This document shows, one piece after another, positions 23,262-31,193 of a stretch of DNA of 37,744 nt (position 1 is its first letter; every line of letters starts with the position of its first letter). A program made the position numbers and the translations under genes. The notes beneath the pieces are model-generated. The model did not search any database, was not told where the DNA came from, and saw nothing but the letters and a program-made list of their open reading frames with translations. This DNA is from Ilyobacter polytropus (GTDB taxonomy: Bacteria > Fusobacteriota > Fusobacteriia > Fusobacteriales > Fusobacteriaceae). Location of the stretch: NCBI GenBank assembly GCA_003246855.1, contig QKCP01000067.1, positions 1 to 37,744 of the forward strand, read 5' to 3'.

Positions 23262-23639
23262 ATGGGAGTATTTGAACGATTAAAAATACGAGCAAAAAAC
23301 ACGAAACAAGAAATCTCTGCTATCTTCTACGCATACCAGCACCCAAAAACCCCCACTTTGCCAAAAATTATAATCTTATTCACCCTGGGATACGCCTTAA
23401 GTCCAATCGACCTGTTCCCAGATTTCATCCCGATTTTAGGTTACTTGGATGACATTTTAGTCATCCCGGACTTGATCTCCATCTCAATAAAGCTGATACC
23501 TGCCGAGATTATGGAGATTTCCAGAAAAAAGGCTGAGGGTGAACCTGTGACACTAAAAGAAAACTGGCTTTTCGCCGGTATATTCATTGCAATATGGGTG
23601 GTTCTGTTGGTAATTATTGTTTATTCAATAATTTACTGA
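23262..23639 (+). CDS. DUF1232 (YkvA-like) membrane protein
   Basis: A 125-aa protein. The DUF1232 core is clear: IILFTLGYALSPIDLFPDFI, then PILGYLDDILVIPDLISI (about residues 37-75), with the conserved SPIDL-P-D and GYLDD motifs. A C-terminal helix (about residues 105-123) anchors it. The family's function is not established. AAAAGGAG lies before the ATG. A short GC-richer spacer with a CTAGT/ACTAG hairpin separates it from the DUF1003 gene. Confidence 0.92.
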   Translation: MGVFERLKIRAKNTKQEISAIFYAYQHPKTPTLPKIIILFTLGYALSPIDLFPDFIPILGYLDDILVIPDLISISIKLIPAEIMEISRKKAEGEPVTLKENWLFAGIFIAIWVVLLVIIVYSIIY

Positions 23640-23705
23640 TTAATATGCTAGTGCAGCGCTCGTTTACTAGATGCCGGACAAATTAGTCGGCTAAAGGAGG
23701 ATAAT

Positions 23706-24407
23706 ATGAATGAAATTAAGTGTGATATCTGCCAGAAACAATTTTCTGAAACAGATTTAAGAAACGGTCATGGGATTCCTCACGAGATAGAGAGATTAAT
23801 AGTAAAAGATTTCCCTGATTGGAACGACAATAAAAGGATATGCAAAGATGACCTCAATATTTATAGAATGAAATACATATCTTCGCTAATTGAAGATGAG
23901 GAAGGGAAAATACAGGAACTGGAAACTTCGGTCATCACCAGTATAAAACAGAATGATATAATATCCTCAAATATAAATACTGCTGTAAGAGAGAGGTTAA
24001 AAATTAGTGACAGAATATCTGATAAAATAGCTGTCTTTGGCGGGAGCTGGACATTTATAATACTCTTTTTTATTATTCTATTTGCTTGGATGTTGCTGAA
24101 TAGCTACTTTTTGCTCAGTAAGCCATTTGATCCTTTCCCTTATATTTTACTGAATCTGGTTTTGTCGTGTGTTGCAGCGATACAGGCGCCCATAATCATG
24201 ATGAGTCAAAATCGCCAGGAGATGAAAGACAGGATGAGATCTGAAAATGATTATAAAGTAGACCTAAAGTCGGAGATAGAGATAAGAACTCTCCATGAGA
24301 AAGTCGACCATCTGCTGCTGGACCAATGGTCAAAGATGATGAGAATTCAGGAGATGCAAATTGAAATACTTGAAGATATAAAGAAAAAAACTGATACCTT
24401 AGAGTGA
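23706..24407 (+). CDS. DUF1003 membrane protein with N-terminal Cys motif
   Basis: A 233-aa protein. Residues 5-8 form CDIC and a later CKDD could complete a metal-binding or redox site. A coiled segment (about residues 65-105) leads into DUF1003: DRISDKIAVFGGSWTFIILF, a second helix NSYFLLSKPFDPFPYILLNL and the diagnostic AIQAPIIMMSQNRQ. The C-terminal RSENDYKVDLKSEIEIRTLH-type helix is predicted coiled coil. This closely follows the DUF1003 plan: two helices with a long cytoplasmic coiled tail. Function unknown. AAAGGAGG precedes the ATG. Confidence 0.92.
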   Translation: MNEIKCDICQKQFSETDLRNGHGIPHEIERLIVKDFPDWNDNKRICKDDLNIYRMKYISSLIEDEEGKIQELETSVITSIKQNDIISSNINTAVRERLKISDRISDKIAVFGGSWTFIILFFIILFAWMLLNSYFLLSKPFDPFPYILLNLVLSCVAAIQAPIIMMSQNRQEMKDRMRSENDYKVDLKSEIEIRTLHEKVDHLLLDQWSKMMRIQEMQIEILEDIKKKTDTLE

Positions 24408-24463
24408 TTGCTCAAGTTTCCCTAAGAACTGATAAAATAAAAAATTATAAGGAAGTGTAAAAA

Positions 24464-27382
24464 ATGGAATATAAAGAACATTCTTTAGCATTTTGGCTTT
24501 CTGAAAAGGTTATTGCTTGTAAGATAGAAAAATATTCATATGAGGTAAGTGATTTCGGTTCGGTAAGTTATTTTCTCTACTTCAATCCAGAAGGTGAAAT
24601 TGTAGAAAAAGATGGTAGGATAATTCTAGATGGTAAAACTAAAGAGATAAAATTAAAAGATATCGGTGATTTTTCAACGGCAACAGATATACTGCAATTT
24701 GAAACTGGGTACAGTATGCGTGAAAAGGAGTATAAGGAACGTATTAATGAGAAGTATGCATTACTAAAAAGAGATGGGGGCAAAGATAAGGTCGGATATT
24801 TTAGAAAACTCACATTTGCTGATCCTGTAAGTGAATATGACATAAAAAAAATGATCGCTGGAAATCTTGTGATTATAGCAAAAATTAACGGAAAAATTTT
24901 TAGAAAAGTAATCCTGCAAAAAGCTGATATTATCGACAAGTATTATTACTGCGACAGCGATTTGGGACTTGTCTTCAGCTCGAAAACAGACTTCAAATTT
25001 AAACTATGGGCCCCAACGGCTATTACTGTAAAGCTTCACGTATACATGGATTCAAATAATAGTACTGAAGTTTTTGGCTCGCCTTTTGAGATGATAAATA
25101 AAAGTGGAGTTTGGGAGTATCCTGGGAATAGTGATTGGCTAAATTATTTCTATCTGTATGAAGTGAAGGTATTTTCAAGACACGAAGGGAATAGGATTAT
25201 TTCCAAACTCGTAACGGATCCCTACTCAATATCCCTCTCGACAAATGGTGGGTTTAGCCAAATAGTCAATATAGAAGATTATGATGATAAAGATATCTCT
25301 CCGGATAATTGGAAGGAACATTGTTTTAGTTTTGAAGTGGATTTTGACCCAGTCGATATAACTTTATATGAATTACATATAAGAGACTTTAGTGTATATG
25401 ACGACAGTATAAGAGATGAGGAGCTTAGAGGGAAATACATGGCGTTCACCTTAAGTTCTACCAAGAGCATGAACCATTTAAAAGAATTAGCCGGCGCTGG
25501 ATTAAAATACATACACCTGCTCCCCGTAAATGACTTCTCTACAGTGCCAGAAGAAAACTCCTTTGACTTGAAAAAAACCACAGTCCGCACTGTACGGGAA
25601 TATTTTAATACCTACGATATTGGGAAAGTCCATGAGCTAGACGAGATAACACTTGCTGCAGAAGAAGTAATTAACTCATGCTCCACACTCAATGATATCT
25701 TTGAGAAGCTAACAAATAAATACGGTGGTGCTGGAGTGTACCAACAAAAATTAATTAAACTTATACAGGAAAACGACAAATATAATTGGGGGTATGATCC
25801 GTTCCATTATATGGTACCAGATGGAAGTTATGCAACAAATCCCAATGGCAAGATCAGGATAAAAGAGTTTAGAGCGATGGTCAAGGCTCTTCATGATATA
25901 GGGCTGCGTGTTGTGGTGGACGTAGTCTTTAACCACACTTTAAAAGAGGATCCGTTGGAATGGATCGTTCCCGACTACTATTATAGGATAGAAGGGAATG
26001 ACCTGAAACCCCATTGTGGTTTTGAAATCGCTACTGAAAATATGATGGTTGAGAAGTTGGTTTCTGATGCCATCTATAAATGGGTAAAATACTATAAAAT
26101 CGACGGGATAAGATTTGATAGAATGCAGGCGATGACGCTTAATTCAATATTAAAATCCAAGGAGAAACTCAGAACTTTAAATGTGAAAGACGATGAGATT
26201 GATGGAAAAAATATCTACTTCTATGGAGAGGGCTTTGACGAGACATTGATGGGCGCTGGGAAATTTCGAAGTGCAAACAGGAATACTATCTGGAATTATC
26301 CTGAAGAAGAAATAGGTATATTTAACTCGTATATTAGAAATGATCTAAGAGGAGAGCCTGAAAAAGGTAACGGAATATTTGAAAGGGATAATTTTATAGT
26401 TAAAAACGGCCTTGATCCGTCTAATAACTGGCAGCTAAATAAATCAAACATGGTTGGATATCTTTATGAAGATAAAGAAAATAATATAGCAAAACAATTC
26501 AATTGCCCACAATCAGTTGTCAATTATGTGACGTGCCATGACAACGGCACTCTATGGGATTATCTGATAGCAAAGGTAGGTTTCAATAGCAAGGATTCGC
26601 ATGATTACCCTGATGGCAGGACAGAAATAATGCTAAAAATGCACAACATATACTGTGGGATAATCGCACTAGCACAAGGTATCCCTTTTTTTCAGGCTGG
26701 AGTGGAACTTTTAAGGTCTAAGTCAGGGGATTTCAACAGCTACAATTCTGGTGAGTGGTTTAATAAACTCTGTTACCCCGACAATATAATTGACAACAAT
26801 ATCTTCAATGGGAACAACTGGGGAGTTGGGCTTATCGACGTTTTAGAATGGTTTGGTCCCGAAGGGGAGAAAGAAAAAAATATCTGGGAGGAAAGGTGGA
26901 GGGAAAGGCTTGAAAAAGTTCCCAAACCGACTAATAGGCAGGTCATCTATAGTAAAAACCATTTTAAAGACATGCTGCAAATAAGAAAAAGCACAAAGTT
27001 GTTTAGGCTGAGAAAAATAGAGGACATAAAAAAAAGGGTCAGCTTTCCGTATAGCTACGATAAAGATTTGTTTGTTATGAAGATAGATAGCCTGGACTTA
27101 AAAAAGGACGGATACAGTATATTAAAAGATGAAGAAATAGATATTAGAGGGGTATACATATTTATAAATGTTTCATGGAATGATGAAAAATGGTATGAAT
27201 GTAATGAAAAGGTGGAGTTGCATCCTGTGCATCGGAAAACAACGGATACATTGATGGACGAGTACTACAAACAAAACAACCTTTCTGACGATGCCAGCAA
27301 AAATGCTTATTTTGTCAAAAATTACCGTTTGAGAAGTAATGTAAGGATCCCTGCACTCAGTATGATAATCTACACTTATTAA
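24464..27382 (+). CDS. GH13 pullulanase-like glycoside hydrolase, cytoplasmic
   Basis: A 972-aa alpha-amylase-superfamily enzyme. An N-terminal beta domain of about 170 residues precedes a CBM48-like module (FKFKLWAPTAITVKLHVYMD, about residues 178-197). Then comes the catalytic barrel: YELHIRDFS (about 302), region I DVVFNH (about 486-491), region II GIRFDRM with the nucleophile Asp (about 552), region III YGEGF with the acid Glu (about 589) and region IV HDN (about 692-694). These match type I pullulanases (alpha-1,6 debranching), but the insertions are long. No signal peptide, so it probably debranches glycogen or imported maltodextrins. Substrate preference is inferred. Confidence 0.9.
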   Translation: MEYKEHSLAFWLSEKVIACKIEKYSYEVSDFGSVSYFLYFNPEGEIVEKDGRIILDGKTKEIKLKDIGDFSTATDILQFETGYSMREKEYKERINEKYALLKRDGGKDKVGYFRKLTFADPVSEYDIKKMIAGNLVIIAKINGKIFRKVILQKADIIDKYYYCDSDLGLVFSSKTDFKFKLWAPTAITVKLHVYMDSNNSTEVFGSPFEMINKSGVWEYPGNSDWLNYFYLYEVKVFSRHEGNRIISKLVTDPYSISLSTNGGFSQIVNIEDYDDKDISPDNWKEHCFSFEVDFDPVDITLYELHIRDFSVYDDSIRDEELRGKYMAFTLSSTKSMNHLKELAGAGLKYIHLLPVNDFSTVPEENSFDLKKTTVRTVREYFNTYDIGKVHELDEITLAAEEVINSCSTLNDIFEKLTNKYGGAGVYQQKLIKLIQENDKYNWGYDPFHYMVPDGSYATNPNGKIRIKEFRAMVKALHDIGLRVVVDVVFNHTLKEDPLEWIVPDYYYRIEGNDLKPHCGFEIATENMMVEKLVSDAIYKWVKYYKIDGIRFDRMQAMTLNSILKSKEKLRTLNVKDDEIDGKNIYFYGEGFDETLMGAGKFRSANRNTIWNYPEEEIGIFNSYIRNDLRGEPEKGNGIFERDNFIVKNGLDPSNNWQLNKSNMVGYLYEDKENNIAKQFNCPQSVVNYVTCHDNGTLWDYLIAKVGFNSKDSHDYPDGRTEIMLKMHNIYCGIIALAQGIPFFQAGVELLRSKSGDFNSYNSGEWFNKLCYPDNIIDNNIFNGNNWGVGLIDVLEWFGPEGEKEKNIWEERWRERLEKVPKPTNRQVIYSKNHFKDMLQIRKSTKLFRLRKIEDIKKRVSFPYSYDKDLFVMKIDSLDLKKDGYSILKDEEIDIRGVYIFINVSWNDEKWYECNEKVELHPVHRKTTDTLMDEYYKQNNLSDDASKNAYFVKNYRLRSNVRIPALSMIIYTY

Positions 27383-27493
27383 TTTACTACTTTTACTTGC
27401 AATTCAATAGCATATATTATTCCTGGCATAATCCAAAACTACCTTTAATTTGCCTGAACTTCTCATTGTCTGTTTTCTTCAAATGGATTAAAT

Positions 27494-27530
27494 AAAAGAG
27501 ATAACTAAACTGTTATCTCTTTTATTTTTC
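27494..27530. terminator. Bidirectional terminator after the pullulanase-like gene
   Basis: Arms AAAAGAGATAAC (27494-27505) and GTTATCTCTTTT (27512-27523), 6-base loop, then ATTTTTC; the A-run on the left serves the minus-strand gene at 27533. Confidence 0.88.
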
Positions 27531-27532
27531 TT

Positions 27533-28057
27533 CTACTTTAATTTATAGGTATTTAAAGGTTTCTGAGACATAACAGCTTCCGTATGTTTATCATAATCAA
27601 TTTTCCTCCTGCTTAATTCGTATATCCTAGGGATATCATGATACCAAAGAAGATCTCCCCTTAACATTAAACAATTATATATTACCTCTTCTTCATTGGG
27701 GTTTTTAACTTTAATAGTAAATCCTAACATAAAATCAATACCTTTGTATGAAATCTCATCATAGTATGTACATAATTTGTGAATTTCTATATATAATCTT
27801 CCCTGATCGGTATCTATAATCAGTTGTTTTGCTTTTTCAAAATTAAGATTATCATACTCTATCGCACTAGAATTAGGATAATAATCTGTAAATTTAAAAT
27901 CAGAAAACCTAAATAATCTAGCTAAATTACTTGACACTTTAAACGTATTTAGAATTATTTTATACGCTAATTCAAATGTTTCTTCTTTTGCTATTGGGTC
28001 AAATCCAAAATCTATCATTTTTCTCTTCATATATTTTGGTTCTAAAAATTTACCCAT
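27533..28057 (-). CDS. Hypothetical protein (174 aa)
   Basis: A soluble protein that I do not recognise. It is rich in Lys, Tyr, Asp and Asn, has no signal peptide or membrane helix, and includes DLLWYHDIPRIYELSRRKID near the end and a YYDEISYKGIDFMLGFTIKV strand pattern in the middle. GGGAGG lies before the ATG, which supports it as a real gene. It is isolated: a terminator on its left, IS30 debris on its right, and lower GC than the neighbours. It may be accessory DNA. Confidence 0.72.
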   Translation of the reverse strand: MGKFLEPKYMKRKMIDFGFDPIAKEETFELAYKIILNTFKVSSNLARLFRFSDFKFTDYYPNSSAIEYDNLNFEKAKQLIIDTDQGRLYIEIHKLCTYYDEISYKGIDFMLGFTIKVKNPNEEEVIYNCLMLRGDLLWYHDIPRIYELSRRKIDYDKHTEAVMSQKPLNTYKLK

Positions 28058-28260
28058 TTTAGTTCCTCCCGCATTAAAATATTATCTTGTTCTTAATTAC
28101 AAAAATTTTTCAATTCAAATGCTTAAATTCCTTTGTCTTAAATATAAAATATTTTTTAATTATTTTCTAATTCAAAGCGTAAACTAGTTTAAACATCGAC
28201 TTCTCTTTTTACTATTTAATTTTCTCCTTATCAGCTGATTATAGTAGTGATGTGTTATGT

Positions 28261-28706
28261 CAAGCGCACCACTTTATTTTTTCCCAGAAAATTTCTGTAG
28301 CTTTAAAATCACCTAATATTTTTCTTGGCCTGTCTTTAAACATCGTAACTATTTTTTCTAATTCTTAGTCTGATATTTTACTGAAATTTGTTTTCTTTGG
28401 AAAATACTGTCTTAATATGTCATTAAAATTTTCGTTGCTATCCTTTTCCAAAGGAGAATACGGATTACAGAAATAAACTTTAACTCCTAATTTGTTTTAA
28501 TTCCTTTAAATATAGCGATTTCTTTCCTATTATCAACTGTAACTGTCTTTAGGTATTTTTTGTGCTTGGAATTTTACTCTATTTTCTCTTTCAATTATGC
28601 TAAGATGATTATAACCTTTCATAGAGGATTCCTTTGTAAAGGTTTTTGTGGTGATTACATTCTACAGGATTTTCTATGAGAGATCTTTTTTTAAGTGGTG
28701 CACTTG
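28261..28706 (-). mobile_element. IS30-family element, internally deleted, with both terminal repeats
   Basis: The ends are CAAGCGCACCACTT (28261-28274) and AAGTGGTGCACTTG (28693-28706), inverted repeats with one mismatch. Between them, read on the minus strand, are the transposase start (MKGYNHLSIIERE), then directly a late part, ending FKDRPRKILGDF before EKIKWCA at the end. The IS30 signature for the last catalytic Glu region, NPYSPLEKDSNENFNDILRQ, is present. The element is about 450 bases instead of the usual 1.0-1.2 kb, so much of the transposase is gone. Confidence 0.85.
28268..28640 (-). pseudogene. IS30-type transposase remnant
   Basis: Broken in at least three ways: the first codons (MKGYNHLSIIERE) join a late segment, so the HTH and first catalytic region are deleted; a frameshift separates the KTVTVDNRKE block from the GVKVYFCNPYSPLEK block; and a TAA interrupts the reading between NFSKISD and ELEKIV. 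The order of the surviving blocks agrees with IS30 transposases. Confidence 0.82.
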
Positions 28707-29118
28707 TTTTAATCATACACTATTTTTAAAAAATCAATTTGTTTCAAGTGCTTGTTAACAAAATAATCTACAGGAAAACTTATAAAAATCTGGTAAGACT
28801 TAATAGTATAGCTATACAAAACAAAAAATAATCGGCTATAAGCGTTAATTGTAGGCGAAACTATGAACTTTATACAGTTGCTCTTACCAGAAATTAAACA
28901 TCCCCATATCCTGATTACTGGATAGCTTTTTTTCGGCACTGTTTAAAACTACTGTAGGGGGTAGATTTATTTATATTTGGTCCGACTATTGCTTTATTTA
29001 TTGGATCGCTGGCGGCTAAAGGGTATCTGTACTTGGGCGTCCTATTCTTTAATGACGGAAAACTGTACTTGATCTATTTAAAAATTTAAGCTTACATATA
29101 CAAAATACAGTTATAATC
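28707..29118. other. Gene-poor region right of the IS remnant
   Basis: No complete gene. A minus-strand frame (28709-28939) lacks a ribosome site. On the plus strand, 28958-29089 reads as an open tail, LFIFGPTIALFIGSLAAKG and on to KLYLIYLKI, ending in TAA at 29087-29089; it has no start and looks like the end of a lost membrane protein gene, but I cannot name it. Confidence 0.4.
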
Positions 29119-29153
29119 TTTGCCATCCCACATAAATAATATATAACCCTATC
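29119..29153 (+). repeat. AT-rich intergenic repeat, copy C (weak)
   Basis: It reads TAATCTTTGCCATCCCACAT followed by AAATAATATATAACC. The right half is identical to copy B over about 17 bases, but the left half differs. It lies 35 bases before gpmA and may mark its promoter. Confidence 0.3.
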
Positions 29154-29188
29154 AGTCACCGCATGGGTTTATGATATGGAGGTTGAAC

Positions 29189-29902
29189 ATGATAAAATTG
29201 GTTTTATTAAGACATGGAGAAAGTTTATGGAACAAGGAGAATAAGTTTACTGGATGGACTGACGTCGACCTTTCTGAGAATGGTGTGGAAGAGGCAAAGC
29301 AAGCTGGTAAAATGTTGACATCGGAAGGTTATACTTTCGATGTTGCTTATACATCAGTTTTAAAACGAGCAATAAAGACTTTGTGGCATGTCCTTGATGA
29401 GATGGATCTGCTGTGGATACCTGTAGTAAAGAATTGGCATTTGAACGAACGCCATTATGGGGCATTGCAGGGATTAAATAAATCTGAAACGGCAGAAAAA
29501 TGTGGAGAAGATCAAGTGATGATTTGGAGAAGAAGCTTTGACGTCAAGCCTCCAAAGTTGTCGCCCGATGATGAAAGGTTTCCTGGGAATGATTTGAAGT
29601 ACAGTTCACTGGAAAAAAAAGAGCTCCCATTGGCTGAAAGCTTAAAAGATACCATATTACGCTTCATGCCGTATTGGGAAAAAGCAATTTTGCCCGATGT
29701 AAGGTCTGGAAAAAATGTTATTATTGTTGCCCACGGAAATAGTTTGAGAGCACTTGTGAAGCATCTTGATGGTATCAGCGATGAAGAAATTATTAGCCTT
29801 AATATTCCTACAGGCATTCCACTTATTTATGAATTAGACGATAATGCAAAACCCATCAGGAAGTATTATCTTGGTAACAAAAAAATTGAAGTAGGTAACT
29901 AA
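29189..29902 (+). CDS. gpmA: 2,3-bisphosphoglycerate-dependent phosphoglycerate mutase
   Basis: A 237-aa dPGM, from ATG 29189 (GGAGG 8 bases upstream; an upstream in-frame ATG at 29171 lacks one). The catalytic histidine lies in [10 protein letters not shown] (residues 5-14), the second in [16 protein letters not shown], and [11 protein letters not shown] is the substrate loop of GpmA. It interconverts 3- and 2-phosphoglycerate in glycolysis with a phosphohistidine intermediate primed by 2,3-BPG. Length matches the family. It stands alone, ended by a strong terminator. Confidence 0.96.
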   Translation: MIKLVLLRHGESLWNKENKFTGWTDVDLSENGVEEAKQAGKMLTSEGYTFDVAYTSVLKRAIKTLWHVLDEMDLLWIPVVKNWHLNERHYGALQGLNKSETAEKCGEDQVMIWRRSFDVKPPKLSPDDERFPGNDLKYSSLEKKELPLAESLKDTILRFMPYWEKAILPDVRSGKNVIIVAHGNSLRALVKHLDGISDEEIISLNIPTGIPLIYELDDNAKPIRKYYLGNKKIEVGN

Positions 29903-30002
29903 TCGAGCACCAAAAAAGCTTAAATAAAAATTTCCTAAAGAGAATTTACAAGAGATTAAGAAAATGCTGAACCCATAATAGTTTCTTTAAAGAAAAAAAT
30001 CA

Positions 30003-30032
30003 AACCCGGCGTAATAACGCCGGGTTCTTTTC
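30003..30032. terminator. Bidirectional terminator between gpmA and the alpha/beta hydrolase
   Basis: Arms AACCCGGCGT (30003-30012) and ACGCCGGGTT (30017-30026), loop AATA, T-rich on both strands. Confidence 0.9.
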
Positions 30033-30037
30033 TTGGG

Positions 30038-30850
30038 CTATAACTTTTCTAAAAAATCATTTAAGGCTCTATTTACATCTTCTGGGTTTTCAAGTGTTGA
30101 TATGTGCCCCGCCTTTGGTATTATGTAAAGTGATGAGCCCTTCACAAGTGCAGCCATCTCCTGTGACTCGCTTACAGGTCTAGGTATGTCCTCATCCCCT
30201 ACTATAAAGCATACCGGTATTTTTATGCCCTTAATCTCTTCTAATATAGAGTTCCTGCCGAATATACCCCTTCCAAGAGCGACTACCGACTGTATTCTGT
30301 CTTCTGAGATATCCAAAAGTGATCTCTTGAATTTTGTATATAGTTCTCCTTTATTTATGTTTTCCTGTTTAGAAAAGAATATTGGCGCTATCTGGTCGGC
30401 CAACTGCTCAGGTATCTGCTTGATATTCTCTATCATGTCTAACATCCCGAAATAAATGGCTTTAGTCTCCTGTGGTTCGGCACCTGAATAGCTCTCCATT
30501 ATTATCGAGGCTTTTAGCCTCTCTGGGTATTTCAATGCCAAATGAGCCCCTATCATCCCGCCTACAGAAAGTCCGGCGTATATAAATTGTCTTATCCCCA
30601 ACTTATCTGCAAAAGCTATGACATCTTTTGCAAGGTTCTCCATAGAATACTCTTTTACGTCACCCAATATGTCAGATTCACCGTGAGCCCATAAATCTAT
30701 GGATATACACTTATAATTTTTCGACAGCTCTTCTCTCTGTGGCTTCCACATATCCTTATCCCACAGATAAGAGTGCACAAGTATAATCGGGTACCCTTCC
30801 CCCTCAATCTCGTAACACAGTCTTCTGCCTGCTCCCATTTCAACGTACAT
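30038..30850 (-). CDS. Alpha/beta hydrolase
   Basis: A 270-aa enzyme of the alpha/beta hydrolase fold. The nucleophile elbow is AGLSVGGMIG (Ser about residue 95), HSYLWDKDMW gives the oxyanion region, the acid lies in VGDEDIPRP (about 217-225), and AGHISTLENPE holds the catalytic His (about 247). The shape is that of 3-oxoadipate enol-lactonase/haloperoxidase-like members, but the substrate is unknown. GGGAGG precedes the ATG. It faces gpmA and diverges from the RND gene across 343 bases. Confidence 0.9.
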   Translation of the reverse strand: MYVEMGAGRRLCYEIEGEGYPIILVHSYLWDKDMWKPQREELSKNYKCISIDLWAHGESDILGDVKEYSMENLAKDVIAFADKLGIRQFIYAGLSVGGMIGAHLALKYPERLKASIIMESYSGAEPQETKAIYFGMLDMIENIKQIPEQLADQIAPIFFSKQENINKGELYTKFKRSLLDISEDRIQSVVALGRGIFGRNSILEEIKGIKIPVCFIVGDEDIPRPVSESQEMAALVKGSSLYIIPKAGHISTLENPEDVNRALNDFLEKL

Positions 30851-31193
30851 ACAATTCCTCCCGTCATTATTTATATAAGTTCCAGTTGTTTCCCGTAAAA
30901 ATTGAAAAATTCTCCGATTTTAAAAAATATATACTTTAAAAGTTTATCACGTGTTTTTACTTTGTGTCAATGAGCGCAAAAAAATTCTCTCTAATTCAAA
31001 GGCTCAAAAACTATGTTAAAGCTACTGCAACGTCTGTCCACATTCATAAGCTAAAGTTTGATCATACATTTTTTTTAAAATCTTTATGGAGGAGTTTTTT
31101 TATTAAAGCTCTAACATCAATATTTTGTTTGTAGGAAAGAGGTCCGGTTATCGATAAAAGATAGTATAGAGCGTTTTTAAGGAGAGTGGGATA
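30851..31193. other. Divergent intergenic region before the RND exporter gene
   Basis: About 340 bases between the hydrolase and the RND gene, with both ribosome sites and AT-rich stretches. I see no convincing -35/-10 pair or palindrome that I would defend. Confidence 0.4.

Noticed and set aside
8740-24464. Idea that the run of single genes is an integron cassette array
   Set aside because: The spacers lack attC-type ends (RYYYAAC and GTTRRRY) and no integrase is present.
28709-28939. 76-aa minus-strand frame right of the IS remnant
   Set aside because: No ribosome site, no recognisable domain, and it lies in decayed DNA.
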